Shown: positions 41,285 through 50,588 of the stretch, piece after piece
How positions within the stretch are numbered: the stretch's first letter is position 1
How the letters are laid out: every line of letters starts with the position of its first letter
NCBI GenBank assembly: GCA_030824965.1
Contig: JAPJQV010000003.1
Coordinates: forward strand, 248,001 to 312,000
Source of the DNA: Micavibrio sp.
Lineage (GTDB): Bacteria; Pseudomonadota; Alphaproteobacteria; Micavibrionales; Micavibrionaceae
DNA length: 64,000 bases
Reading direction: 5' to 3'
Position numbers and translations under genes: made by a program
The notes under the pieces: generated by a model
What the model was told of the DNA's origin: nothing
Databases searched by the model: none
The model's input: the letters and a program-made list of their open reading frames with translations, nothing else

Positions 41285-43459
41285 ATGTCCCTAAAAAATA
41301 TTAAAATCGCATATAAATTACCGATTACGATTATTCTGATGGTCTTAATCTCATGCGTGGTTACATCATTTTTTGCCATACGCACGGCCGAAAAAGGTAA
41401 TGTGGCTGAGTATTCGGAAAAAGTCGGTGTGATGCGCGACGAAGCGGCCCGCAAACTAGAGTTATACTTAAACGGTATTGTTGAAGATCTGAGCGTGGTT
41501 TCCACGAGTCCTATGACATTGCAGGCTTTGACGGAATTCGGTGCAGGATGGAACGAACTGGCGGTTGAAAACAAAACCGCTTATTTACAGAATTTGTATA
41601 TCGATCAAAACCCTAATAAAACAGGTGAAAAGCAACTCCTCAATGCAGCTTCGGATCAGAGCGCTTACAGTTTTGCCCATGCTAAATACCATCCATGGTT
41701 CCGCGACCTTTTAACAGAGCGTGAATATTACGATATTTTCCTCTTCGATGCGGAAGGCAATCTGGTTTATACGGTTTTCAAGGAACGCGATTACGCAACC
41801 AACGCCGTCTCCGGTCAGTGGAAAGACACGGATTTGATGAAGCTTTTCAAAGATGTGAAAGCATCGGCTAAAAAAGGAGATATCAAGTTTTATGATTTCA
41901 AACCTTATTCTCCATCTTCAGATGTTCCGGCCGCCTTTATCGGCACGCCTGTCATGAATGCGGAAGGTCAGTTTGCCGGTGTTTTGGCTTTCCAGATGCC
42001 GATTGCTCGTATCAATCAGGTTCTTTTTATGGATACGGAATCAGCGTCGGATGTCGATGTTCATTTATTGGGCAAAGATCATTTGCTGCGCAACGATCCG
42101 CATCCAAAAGATGATATCGACCCTATTCTGAAAGAAAAAGTAAATTCTTCTGTAGTCGATGAGGCTTTTGCAACCGATGCCAAAGGCGATGGTTGGGCAA
42201 AAGATGGCGATCGCGAAGTTCTGGCCGCCTACGCCCCTTTCGACTTTCAGGGAGCGGATAATTTCTTTGGTACAAACTGGGTTATTTATGTTGATACGGA
42301 GAAAGCCAATGTTATGGCCGTGGTGAACGAGATCAAAAAACAGATCGCAATTATAAGCCTGATCGTTCTGGCCATATTTGCCACTTTGTCGATTATCTTT
42401 GCCCGCAGCCTGACATCGCCAATCAACCGCATGGTTGGTTCGATGAACAAGCTGGCCGATAAGGATTACAATACCGAAGTTCCGTCGCTCGATCGGGGTG
42501 ACGAAATCGGTTCGATGGCCAAAGCCGTTCAAGTTTTCAAAGATAACGGTATCCGCGTTCAGCAGATGGAAGCCGAGCAGGAAGAGCTTAAGCGCCAGGC
42601 CGAGATCGACAAAAAGCAGGGCATGAATATGCTGGCCAATGATTTCGATACACGCACATCAGGAATCATTCAGGCTTTGGCTTCTGCGGCGACTGAGATG
42701 CAGGCGACAGCGAACCAGATGACGAGTTCGTCTTCGAATACGGCGCAAGCAAGCTCTTTGGTAGCGGCGGCGGCGACGCAAGCCGATAGTAACGTGCAAA
42801 CAGTTGCTTCGGCTTCGGAGGAATTATCGGCCTCATCCGCCGAGATCGCCAAACAAATCTCAAGCGTTGCGCAGAAATCAACCCGGGCCAGCCATGAAGC
42901 GGAGACGACAAGCCAGCAGGTGAGCGAGCTGAATAGTCTTGCCGACTCTATCGGCGAAGTTGTTGGTGCGATCAAGGGAATTGCGGAGCAAACGAATCTT
43001 CTTGCCCTGAATGCCACGATTGAAGCGGCACGCGCCGGTGAAGCGGGTAAAGGTTTCGCGGTCGTTGCCGATGAAGTTAAGAAACTCGCCATGGAAACGG
43101 CGCAAAAAACCGAGCAGATCGATGAGCGTGTCGGTAAAATCCAGAACGCGATCAGATCGAGTGTTGAAGCCGTTCAGCGCATTATATCCGACGTCAAGCA
43201 AATCGACGAAGCCACGACAACGGTCGCCTCTGCGGTCGAGGAGCAATATGCGGCAACCGCCGAGATCGGACGCAACGTGGCCGAAGCTTCAACCGGAACG
43301 CAGCAAGTTGCGCAAACGATCATCAGTGTTCAGCGCAATGCCGAAGAAACAGGGCAAGCGGCCAGCACGGTGCTTGAGGCGGCAGGCGAACTTGCAAGGA
43401 TTTCAACCGATTTGCAAAAACAGGTCAAAGACTTCCTTGACGAGATTAGAAATTCATAA
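41285..43459 (+). CDS. Methyl-accepting chemotaxis protein
   Basis: 724 residues. A membrane segment at about 13-32, a periplasmic Cache-type sensor domain (33-350), a second membrane segment at about 352-371, a HAMP domain (about 372-425, DRGDEIGSMAKAVQVFKDN) and a long cytoplasmic signalling domain with the hairpin tip IKGIAEQTNLLALNATIEAARAGEAGKGFAVVADEVKKLA near 563-602. No CheR-tethering pentapeptide at the end. The cell is thus likely motile or uses chemotaxis-like signalling; no che genes are nearby. Confidence 0.94.
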   Translation: MSLKNIKIAYKLPITIILMVLISCVVTSFFAIRTAEKGNVAEYSEKVGVMRDEAARKLELYLNGIVEDLSVVSTSPMTLQALTEFGAGWNELAVENKTAYLQNLYIDQNPNKTGEKQLLNAASDQSAYSFAHAKYHPWFRDLLTEREYYDIFLFDAEGNLVYTVFKERDYATNAVSGQWKDTDLMKLFKDVKASAKKGDIKFYDFKPYSPSSDVPAAFIGTPVMNAEGQFAGVLAFQMPIARINQVLFMDTESASDVDVHLLGKDHLLRNDPHPKDDIDPILKEKVNSSVVDEAFATDAKGDGWAKDGDREVLAAYAPFDFQGADNFFGTNWVIYVDTEKANVMAVVNEIKKQIAIISLIVLAIFATLSIIFARSLTSPINRMVGSMNKLADKDYNTEVPSLDRGDEIGSMAKAVQVFKDNGIRVQQMEAEQEELKRQAEIDKKQGMNMLANDFDTRTSGIIQALASAATEMQATANQMTSSSSNTAQASSLVAAAATQADSNVQTVASASEELSASSAEIAKQISSVAQKSTRASHEAETTSQQVSELNSLADSIGEVVGAIKGIAEQTNLLALNATIEAARAGEAGKGFAVVADEVKKLAMETAQKTEQIDERVGKIQNAIRSSVEAVQRIISDVKQIDEATTTVASAVEEQYAATAEIGRNVAEASTGTQQVAQTIISVQRNAEETGQAASTVLEAAGELARISTDLQKQVKDFLDEIRNS

Positions 43460-43461
43460 AT

Positions 43462-43490
43462 AAAAACCCCGCTTTAAGCGGGGTTTTTTT
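43462..43490. terminator. Bidirectional terminator
   Basis: AAAAACCCCGC, TTTAA, GCGGGGTTTTTTT between the chemoreceptor and the convergent NYN gene; its end overlaps the NYN gene stop codon. Confidence 0.95.
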
Positions 43491-44166
43491 AAGCCTTCAG
43501 GTAAGCCGGTATCTCTTCGTCCTCATCGATATCATTAAAAACTTCCCCCTGATTGACTGGCGGACGCGCAGGACCGCCATCGCGCTGAATAGCTTCCAAA
43601 ACGGAGGTCAGATCCATAAACTGGTCCGCTTGGCGGCGAAGCTCATCTGCGATCATCGGCGGAGTGGTACTGATCGTACTGACCACGCTAACCCGTACGC
43701 CTTTACGCTGGACCGCCTCAATCAGTTTCCGGAAATCTCCATCCCCCGAGAAAAGGATGATATGATCAACTTTGTCGGCCATTTCCATCATGTCGACGGC
43801 CAGTTCGATATCAATATTGCCTTTGACTTTGCGGCGTCCCTGGGAATCGGTAAATTCCTTGGCTGGCTTGGTCACCATCGTGTAACCGTTATAATCAAGC
43901 CAGTCCACCAAGGGTCGGATAGGCGTATAATCCTGATCTTCGATCAACGCGGTATAGTAAAAAGCACGAATCAGGCGGCCTCTGTGACCGGCCCAAATGA
44001 GGAGTTTTCTATAATCTATATCGAAATTAAGACTACGAGCTGCGGCATAAAGGTTTGATCCGTCTATAAAAACGGCAAGTTTTTCGTCCTCGTAGAAGAA
44101 ATGGGAATTCTTTTTGCCGAAACTGCCACCGGAATTGCCGCTTTTACCGGGTGAACGCTGAACCAT
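43489..44166 (-). CDS. NYN domain protein (LabA/DUF88 family)
   Basis: 225 residues. The PIN-like NYN domain shows LAVFIDGSNLYAAARSLNFDIDYRKLL, KGNIDIELAVDMMEM and HIILFSGDGDFRKLIEAVQRKGVRVSVVST, with the conserved aspartates for metal binding. NYN/LabA proteins are predicted RNA nucleases. The N-terminal 27 residues are Gly/Ser/Lys-rich and the C-terminus is acidic. Transcribed alone, divergent from rpoZ. Confidence 0.88.
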   Translation of the reverse strand: MVQRSPGKSGNSGGSFGKKNSHFFYEDEKLAVFIDGSNLYAAARSLNFDIDYRKLLIWAGHRGRLIRAFYYTALIEDQDYTPIRPLVDWLDYNGYTMVTKPAKEFTDSQGRRKVKGNIDIELAVDMMEMADKVDHIILFSGDGDFRKLIEAVQRKGVRVSVVSTISTTPPMIADELRRQADQFMDLTSVLEAIQRDGGPARPPVNQGEVFNDIDEDEEIPAYLKA

Positions 44167-44291
44167 AAAACCTCTCTTATGTTAAAAAATATCTGCCCAA
44201 ATGCATTAAACATAATAGTATTTTCTTCCCGGAGATTTTTCATTGAAAGTCCTGATAGAGCCTTAGCCAAAAACCTTGCTAAATCAAAAAC

Positions 44292-44320
44292 TTGCAAATG
44301 GATTATGATAGGGATATATA
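44292..44320 (+). promoter_or_regulatory. Candidate rpoZ promoter
   Basis: TTGCAA (44292-44297), 17-base spacer, TATATA (44315-44320), 39 bases before the rpoZ start. Confidence 0.5.
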
Positions 44321-44359
44321 CTCGCATCCGCTGAAATCAAGATTATAAAGGAAGAATAG

Positions 44360-44761
44360 ATGGCACGCGTTACCGTTGAAGATTGTGTCCTGTTGGTGCC
44401 CAATAGATTTGAACTTTGCATGGTTGCCGCCCAGCGCGCACGCCGCATCGGTTCCGGTGCAGCGCTTACGCTCGACCGCGATAATGATAAAAACCCTGTT
44501 GTTTCCTTACGCGAAATAGCGGAAGAAACCGTTGGCGTTGAAGATTTGAAAGAAGACCTGATTAAAAGCCATCAGCGCATCTTTGCACTCCAAGATGACA
44601 AGGATGATGTCATTGAAGAAATGCAGGGTGAAGAAGAATGGAATTCTCTTGTCGCTCAAGCAAACAGCTCAGGCTTTGCCGCTGGCGAATTCGACGATGA
44701 TGAGGAAGAAGAAAGTCCGCTCGAGGATATGGCCGGTTTTTCCGAAGACGAAGAAGCGTAA
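44360..44761 (+). CDS. rpoZ: DNA-directed RNA polymerase omega subunit
   Basis: 133 residues. MARVTVEDCVLLVPNRFELCMVAAQRARRIGSG is the omega signature, and VVSLREIAEETV completes the core. It assists folding of beta-prime and is part of the (p)ppGpp binding site. The C-terminal 50 residues are strongly acidic. It has its own terminator, then the (p)ppGpp synthetase gene, the order seen in many Proteobacteria. Confidence 0.95.
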   Translation: MARVTVEDCVLLVPNRFELCMVAAQRARRIGSGAALTLDRDNDKNPVVSLREIAEETVGVEDLKEDLIKSHQRIFALQDDKDDVIEEMQGEEEWNSLVAQANSSGFAAGEFDDDEEEESPLEDMAGFSEDEEA

Positions 44762-44767
44762 AATCCA

Positions 44768-44790
44768 AACCCGCCAATCGGCGGGTTTTT
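44768..44790 (+). terminator. Terminator downstream of rpoZ
   Basis: AACCCGCC, AATC, GGCGGGTTTTT. Confidence 0.9.
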
Positions 44791-44845
44791 CTTTATCTTT
44801 TCGCAATGAATTGATGAAATAGTATGATAAATTAACAAGCATATT

Positions 44846-47023
44846 ATGACCGCATCCGCATCTAATCTTATTACAGAAATGAAAGCTTATAACCCGGAGA
44901 CTGACCCGGGGTTAATCGAGCGCGCCGTCGATTATGCGAAGAAAATGCATGAAGGCCAGACGCGCGCGTCGGGCGAAGAATATTATACGCATCCTGTCGA
45001 GGTCGCGGGCATCCTTGCCGAAATGAAAATGGATGCGACGACGATTGTTACCGCCATCTTACACGATACGCTTGAAGACACGAAGGCAACATTTGCCGAT
45101 CTTGAGAAACAATTCGGCGGAGAGGTTGCGCAGCTTGTCAACGGGGTTTCAAAGCTAACGAAAATCGAAAGCCAGACCGTCGAAGGCAAGCAGGCGGAAA
45201 ACTTCCGCAAGCTGGTTCTTGCCATGTCGGAAGATATTCGCGTGCTTCTGGTCAAGCTTGCCGACCGTCTTCACAATATGCGTACGCTTCATCATTTTCC
45301 CAACCCGGAGAAGCGCCGCCGTATCGCCCGCGAAACGATAGATATTTATGCGCCGCTTGCCGAGCGCATCGGCATTCACAAAGTCAAAGAAGAACTGGAA
45401 GACCTTTCTTTCGCTTATATCAATACCGAAGCGCGGGAGAGTCTGACCAATCGTCTTTCATTCCTTCGTCAGGAAGGCGGCGGTGTCGTCCAGACTATCA
45501 TCAGCGAACTTGAGAAACTTCTCAAAGTCGCAAAGATTAATGCTCAGATTACAGGCCGTGAAAAAACACGCTATTCGATCTGGAAAAAAATGCAGCGCAA
45601 GAACATCTCGTTCGAGCAGCTCTCCGATATCATGGCATTTCGAATTGTCGTCGATAGTATCGAAGAATGTTACCATGCGCTTGGCGTTATACACTCCAAT
45701 TACCCAGTCGTACCGGGGCGCTTCAAGGATTTTATTTCGACTCCGAAACCTAACGGCTACCGTTCTATTCACACAACCGTTATCGGTCCCGGCAATCAGC
45801 GGATTGAAATCCAGATCCGTACCATCGAGATGCACATGGAAGCCGATCTTGGCGTTGCCGCGCACTGGGCTTATAAACAACAGGATGTTGCCGCGGCATT
45901 AAATGACGCAAAAAAATACCGCTGGTTGCGCGAACTTCTCGACATTTTAGAGCAGGATCAAAGACCGGAAGATTTCTGGGAAAATACCAAGCTTGAGTTA
46001 TTCCAGGATCGGGTTTTCGCTTTCACACCAAAAGGCGACCTGATCGAATTGCCGCAAGGCTCGACGCCGATTGACTTCGCTTATGCTATCCACTCGAATG
46101 TCGGTAATCGCTGCATCGGTGCCAAGATTAACGGACGCATCGCGCCTCTTAATACAAAGCTGCAAAATGGCGATCAGGTCGATATCGTCACGGCCAAAAC
46201 GCAAAATCCTTCGCCGACATGGGAAAGGTTTGTCGCTACCGGAAAAGCGCGCTCCCATATCCGCCGCTTTATTCGCCAGCAGCAAAAAGTCGAATATGTC
46301 ACGCTTGGGAGGGCAATGCTGCAAAAGATATTCCGTACCGAGGGTTATGAGTTCACGGAGAAGGCCGTCGCGGGCGTGGTTTCTCAATTCCGCGAATGCG
46401 AGGATGCGGAAGATATCTATGCAGGCATAGGCGCGGGAAATCTTGTCGGGCGTGACGTGTTTCGTGCCATTTTCCCGGCGCATAAACCGGAAGCCGATAA
46501 AAAAATTCTGGAACCGGAAGACATTCCGACCGTTCGCAAAAACGTTCAGCAAAGTCGCGATAATAAAGACAAGCTGCCTATTACCGGCCTTATTCCGGGC
46601 ATGGCCGTTCACTTTGCGCGGTGCTGTCACCCTCTGCCGGGCGACCGTATTGTCGGCATCGTTACAACTGGCAAAGGTGTGACCGTTCACACAATCGACT
46701 GTGAAACCCTGGAACAATTTGCCGATACTCCGGAACGCTGGATCGATGTGTCATGGGGCGATTCAACGGAAAATTCCGAAGAGCGTGTCGGGCGTCTGGT
46801 CATCACGATTCAGAATGCACCCGGTGTGCTTGGTACCTTATCGACCGTTATCGGCAAAAGCGGCGGGAATATCACAAACTTAAAAATCACCAGCCGTACG
46901 GTCGATTTCTGGGACATGTTTATAGACGTATCGGTCAACGATACGAAACATCTGAATAATATCATGGCAGCGCTTCGTGCCACGCCGCAGATCATCAACG
47001 TGGAACGAGCCAGAGGGCGGTAA
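44846..47023 (+). CDS. Bifunctional (p)ppGpp synthetase/hydrolase (Rsh)
   Basis: 725 residues. The N-terminal hydrolase domain has AILHDTLEDT (His-Asp at about 72-73) and LADRLHNMRTL; the synthetase domain has KTRYSIWKKMQRK and NGYRSIHTTVIGP near 301-313; then TGS (VFAFTPKGDLIELPQGSTPIDFAYAIHS), a zinc-finger-like CCHPLPGD region and a C-terminal ACT domain (LVITIQNAPGVLGTLSTVIGKSGGNI). It is the only type of stringent-response enzyme usual in alphaproteobacteria. Both active sites look intact. Confidence 0.95.
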   Translation: MTASASNLITEMKAYNPETDPGLIERAVDYAKKMHEGQTRASGEEYYTHPVEVAGILAEMKMDATTIVTAILHDTLEDTKATFADLEKQFGGEVAQLVNGVSKLTKIESQTVEGKQAENFRKLVLAMSEDIRVLLVKLADRLHNMRTLHHFPNPEKRRRIARETIDIYAPLAERIGIHKVKEELEDLSFAYINTEARESLTNRLSFLRQEGGGVVQTIISELEKLLKVAKINAQITGREKTRYSIWKKMQRKNISFEQLSDIMAFRIVVDSIEECYHALGVIHSNYPVVPGRFKDFISTPKPNGYRSIHTTVIGPGNQRIEIQIRTIEMHMEADLGVAAHWAYKQQDVAAALNDAKKYRWLRELLDILEQDQRPEDFWENTKLELFQDRVFAFTPKGDLIELPQGSTPIDFAYAIHSNVGNRCIGAKINGRIAPLNTKLQNGDQVDIVTAKTQNPSPTWERFVATGKARSHIRRFIRQQQKVEYVTLGRAMLQKIFRTEGYEFTEKAVAGVVSQFRECEDAEDIYAGIGAGNLVGRDVFRAIFPAHKPEADKKILEPEDIPTVRKNVQQSRDNKDKLPITGLIPGMAVHFARCCHPLPGDRIVGIVTTGKGVTVHTIDCETLEQFADTPERWIDVSWGDSTENSEERVGRLVITIQNAPGVLGTLSTVIGKSGGNITNLKITSRTVDFWDMFIDVSVNDTKHLNNIMAALRATPQIINVERARGR

Positions 47024-47025
47024 TC

Positions 47026-47607
47026 ATGTTTACCAGCCGCCATCCGAAATCTTTATCGAGGAAATTTCAGGAAAGCGTCTGGCCGTCCATGGGGCTTCGC
47101 CGATCTTCCCGCTATTGGCGCCATCGTATCGTGCGCTTGAAAGACAGCAATTATAAAATTGCGGCAGGTCTCGCTATTGGCACGGCTATTTCATTTACGC
47201 CATTGCCGGGAGCGCATGTGATCGGAGCCTTGGCACTTTGTCTGATTTTCCGTGCCAATCTTCTGGCAGGGGTTTTGGGTACCCTGGTCGGAAATCCATG
47301 GACGCTTCCTTTTATGTGGTGGTTTTCCTATTGGGTTGGCAAGGTAACCTTTATTCATTTCGGGCTGAATGTCCGCCAAATGCCCGGGCGTTTCGAGTGG
47401 CGGGAACTGGTTCAGGAAATCAGCCATGATCCGATGCCTTTATTCGCGCCATGGGTGACGGGCGGTTTTATTGCGATGGTCGCTACATTCCCGATATTTT
47501 ATATTATATTTCACTGGATCATCGATCATTTACGAAAGACCCAGCACATGTGGAAAGAAAACCGCCTGCATAAAGAAGCGCGCAGCATCACAGGGCAATC
47601 TGAATGA
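47026..47607 (+). CDS. DUF2062 membrane protein
   Basis: 193 residues. IAAGLAIGTAISFTPLPGAHVIGALALCLIFRANLLAGVLGTLVGNPWTLPFMWW is the DUF2062 signature, with about three hydrophobic segments (near 45-85, 88-105 and 145-167). Function unknown. It starts two bases after the Rsh stop codon and precedes acpS by ten bases in the conserved run to era. Confidence 0.9.
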   Translation: MFTSRHPKSLSRKFQESVWPSMGLRRSSRYWRHRIVRLKDSNYKIAAGLAIGTAISFTPLPGAHVIGALALCLIFRANLLAGVLGTLVGNPWTLPFMWWFSYWVGKVTFIHFGLNVRQMPGRFEWRELVQEISHDPMPLFAPWVTGGFIAMVATFPIFYIIFHWIIDHLRKTQHMWKENRLHKEARSITGQSE

Positions 47608-47617
47608 AAGTATTTCC

Positions 47618-48019
47618 ATGATTTTAGGCATAGGCAGCGATTTAATCGATATCAGGCGAATTGAAAAAACGCTGGAAAGATTCGGTATAAGGTTTATAAG
47701 GCGCGTTTTCAGTGACGCTGAAATCGCCAAGGCGGAGCGCCGCCGCGAGGCAGGAACGCATATTGCGACTTACGCCAAACGTTTTGCAGCTAAAGAAGCC
47801 TGTTCCAAGGCGCTTGGCACCGGATTTTCTAATGGCGTCTACATGAAAGATATCAGCGTAGAAAATGACATATGGGGTAAGCCGAAACTGGTTTTAACCA
47901 ATGGAGCTTTAATGCGGGCGCAAAGCCTGACGCCATCAGGCATGAAATTATCGATTCACTTAACTTTGACGGACGAGCCGCCTGTTGCGGAGGCGCAAGT
48001 TATCATCGAGGCCAATTAA
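47618..48019 (+). CDS. acpS: Holo-[acyl-carrier-protein] synthase
   Basis: 133 residues from the ATG at 47618, since MILGIGSDLIDIRRIE is the family start; a longer frame runs into the DUF2062 gene. AcpS transfers phosphopantetheine from CoA to acyl carrier protein. Conserved are the Asp in GIGSDLIDI and Glu in FAAKEACSKALGTGF, both magnesium ligands. Confidence 0.95.
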   Translation: MILGIGSDLIDIRRIEKTLERFGIRFIRRVFSDAEIAKAERRREAGTHIATYAKRFAAKEACSKALGTGFSNGVYMKDISVENDIWGKPKLVLTNGALMRAQSLTPSGMKLSIHLTLTDEPPVAEAQVIIEAN

Positions 48020-48068
48020 TATGGCGCGGCATGTAGAATTTAGATGTTGAATAGGATAAATCATAAAA

Positions 48069-48848
48069 ATGAGCAATGAAGAAAAAAAACCCGAAAATAA
48101 AGAAGACTGGGGCGAACTGGCCAAAACGACGGTCATTGCTGTCTTGCTGGCGATGCTGATCCGCACATTTCTGTTTGAGCCATTTAATATTCCTTCCGGT
48201 TCGATGATTCCGAATTTACTGGTCGGAGATTATCTTTTTGTTTCAAAATACAGCTATGGATACAGTGCTCATTCTTTTCCGTTCGGATTGGCAAAATTCG
48301 AAGGACGTATCAATGGCACAAAACCGAAGCAGGGAGATGTCATCGTCTTTAAATTGCCGACCGATACGTCTATCGACTACATAAAACGCGTCATCGGCAT
48401 GCCTGGCGATACCGTGCAGGTCATCAATGGCCGCGTCTATGTGAATGACAAGAGGCTGGACCGTAAACTTGTTGAAATGTCCGAGTATGATAACGGACAG
48501 GGTTCGCCTGTTGAGGTTACCGAATATAAAGAAACTTTGCCCAATGGAGTTGTGCATACGATTTTCGAGGAAGGTGACGATATGCCGCTCGATAATACGG
48601 AGAAATATACAGTCCCTGAAGATCACTATTTTATGATGGGCGATAATCGTGATAATTCCCGCGATAGCCGTGTTCTCGATCTGGTTGGATATGTGCCATA
48701 CGATAATCTCGTCGGGCGTGCCGAAATTATTTTCTTCTCGACAAACGGAAGCGCCAATATCGTCCAGTTCTGGAAGTGGCCATGGACAATCCGTTATGAT
48801 CGGCTTTTAAAGCGTATCGGCAACGGCCATGCAATGAAGGCCAATTAA
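48069..48848 (+). CDS. lepB: Signal peptidase I
   Basis: 259 residues. One N-terminal membrane segment (about 20-35), the catalytic Ser45 in IPSGSMIPNLLVGD, and the general base Lys106 in YIKRVIGMPGD; box E GDNRDNSRDSR is present. It removes signal peptides of exported proteins at the periplasmic face. Its stop overlaps the rnc start by one base. Confidence 0.96.
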   Translation: MSNEEKKPENKEDWGELAKTTVIAVLLAMLIRTFLFEPFNIPSGSMIPNLLVGDYLFVSKYSYGYSAHSFPFGLAKFEGRINGTKPKQGDVIVFKLPTDTSIDYIKRVIGMPGDTVQVINGRVYVNDKRLDRKLVEMSEYDNGQGSPVEVTEYKETLPNGVVHTIFEEGDDMPLDNTEKYTVPEDHYFMMGDNRDNSRDSRVLDLVGYVPYDNLVGRAEIIFFSTNGSANIVQFWKWPWTIRYDRLLKRIGNGHAMKAN

Positions 48849-49528
48849 TGGTCGCGGAACTGAAAATATTTCAGGATCGTCTAGGCTATCATTTCAGAGA
48901 TGATGGTCTTCTTGAACATGCGCTTACGCATTCAAGCAAGGGAGCGAAAAATTATGAGCGGCTGGAGTTTCTGGGTGATCGCGTTTTAGGACTGGTTATC
49001 GCCGACATTGTCTATAAGGCTTTTCCAGCCGAGAGCGAAGGTGGGTTGGCCAAGCGGCACTCGGCTCTGGCCTGTACGGAAACGCTGGTGGATATCGCCA
49101 ATATGATAGGTCTGCCTGATGTTGTGATATTATCGGACGGCGAGCGCGCCGCCGGCGGCGTGAAACAGGATAATTTACTGGCTGATGCGATGGAGGCTGT
49201 TATCGGCGCCATCTTTTTGGATCAGGGTCTCAATGCCTGTCATACTGTTATAGAAGGTTTATGGGGCGAAAAAGTCCATATTTTGAAAGAACCTCCTATA
49301 GACTCAAAAACCGGATTGCAGGAATGGGCGCAGGCCCGAAAGCTCGGCGTGCCAGTCTACGATATCATCAAGCGAGAGGGGCCGGATCATGCGCCTTTCT
49401 TCCACATATCCGTTACCGTTAAAGGGTATGGTCTTCAGGTCGGAGTCGGGTCGTCGCGTCGTATGGCCGAAAAAGAAGCGGCTAAAAAGTTTTTAGATTA
49501 TTTACAAGAGCATCACTGGAATGACTGA
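48848..49528 (+). CDS. rnc: Ribonuclease III
   Basis: 226 residues. The RNase III signature ERLEFLGDRVLGLVIAD (Glu40, Asp44) and LADAMEAVIGAIFLDQG give the catalytic metal ligands; the C-terminal double-stranded RNA-binding domain starts near residue 155 (DSKTGLQEWAQ) and ends with the basic SSRRMAEKEAAKKFLDYL. It processes rRNA precursors and other duplex RNA. Overlaps lepB by one base and era by eight. Confidence 0.96.
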   Translation: MVAELKIFQDRLGYHFRDDGLLEHALTHSSKGAKNYERLEFLGDRVLGLVIADIVYKAFPAESEGGLAKRHSALACTETLVDIANMIGLPDVVILSDGERAAGGVKQDNLLADAMEAVIGAIFLDQGLNACHTVIEGLWGEKVHILKEPPIDSKTGLQEWAQARKLGVPVYDIIKREGPDHAPFFHISVTVKGYGLQVGVGSSRRMAEKEAAKKFLDYLQEHHWND

Positions 49529-50426
49529 TCAGCAAACAAGATGCGGCTATGTCGCGATCCTCGGCGCGCCAAATGCCGGAAAGTCTACATTGGTCAACCA
49601 GATGGTCGGTGCGAAAGTCAGTATCGTATCGCGAAAAGTTCAGACCACGCGCAATCGCATTCTTGGGATTTTTGTTGAAGACCAGACGCAAGTTGTCCTG
49701 ATGGATACGCCGGGTTTGTTCAAGCCTTCGACGCGGCTCGAGCGCGCCATGGTATCGGCTGCCTGGGGAAGCTCCGAAGAGGCAGATCTGACTTTATATA
49801 TCGTAGACGCCAGCCGTCCTTTCGGGAGTAAAGACGAAGATGTCCTGAAGAAGATGAAAAGTCTGAATTTAAAAAAAGTCTGGCTCGTTTTAAACAAAGG
49901 CGATGCGATTTCACCGCAGGCTTTCCTTGATCTCGCGGCAAAGCTAAACGCGGAATATGATTTTGGCCAGACATTCATGATTTCTGCGCTGAAAGGTAAT
50001 GGAGTAAAGGATTTAATCCGTAACATTGGCAAGAATTTACCGGAAGGCCCCTGGTTGTTCGCGGAAGACCAGATGACGGATTTACCTATGCGCATGTTGG
50101 CTGCCGAAATTACCCGCGAACAAATTTTTAACCAGCTGCATGAAGAGCTTCCATATTCGACGACGGTTCAAACGGAAGAATGGCAGCAATTCGATAATGG
50201 GGATGTACGCATTCGCCAGATCATTCATGTAGAAAGAGATTCGCAAAAAGGTATTGTGGTGGGCAAAGGCGGTTCGAAGCTCAAACAAATCGGTATGGCC
50301 TCACGCAAAGAACTTGAGGAAATAATCGAAAGCAAGGTTCATTTAAATCTTTTCGTTCGTGTGAGTGAAAGATGGCACGATAATCCCGAATATTATGCGG
50401 AATGGGGATTGGACCACGACGCATGA
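49521..50426 (+). CDS. era: GTPase Era
   Basis: 301 residues; a GTPase needed for 16S rRNA maturation and 30S assembly. G1 GAPNAGKST, switch region KVQTTRNRILGI, G3 DTPGLF, G4 NKGD and a C-terminal KH domain (HVERDSQKGIVVGKGGSKLKQIG) are present. It overlaps rnc by eight bases; the rnc-era order is widely conserved. The long intergenic region that follows belongs to gcrA. Confidence 0.96.
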   Translation: MTDQQTRCGYVAILGAPNAGKSTLVNQMVGAKVSIVSRKVQTTRNRILGIFVEDQTQVVLMDTPGLFKPSTRLERAMVSAAWGSSEEADLTLYIVDASRPFGSKDEDVLKKMKSLNLKKVWLVLNKGDAISPQAFLDLAAKLNAEYDFGQTFMISALKGNGVKDLIRNIGKNLPEGPWLFAEDQMTDLPMRMLAAEITREQIFNQLHEELPYSTTVQTEEWQQFDNGDVRIRQIIHVERDSQKGIVVGKGGSKLKQIGMASRKELEEIIESKVHLNLFVRVSERWHDNPEYYAEWGLDHDA

Positions 50427-50465
50427 CTTTATCGCGTCAAGGTTAAAAAGAGTTACATCATGAAT

Positions 50466-50521
50466 TTTATCCGTTGTGGATAAATCGCGAAAAAGAATCA
50501 GCGATTCTTGGCGAGTGAATC
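50466..50521 (+). promoter_or_regulatory. DnaA box and three GANTC sites upstream of gcrA
   Basis: TGTGGATAA (50475-50483) is the exact reverse complement of the DnaA consensus TTATCCACA; TTATCCGTT (50466-50474), adjacent, is a weaker match. GANTC sites follow at 50495, 50503 and 50517. In Caulobacter DnaA activates gcrA and GcrA acts at methylated GANTC promoters. Confidence 0.75.
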
Positions 50522-50588
50522 ATGCAGGTGGTAAGCTCAATTGTATTCCAGACATACATTCAAATATTTTTTGATGGGGAGATAACAA

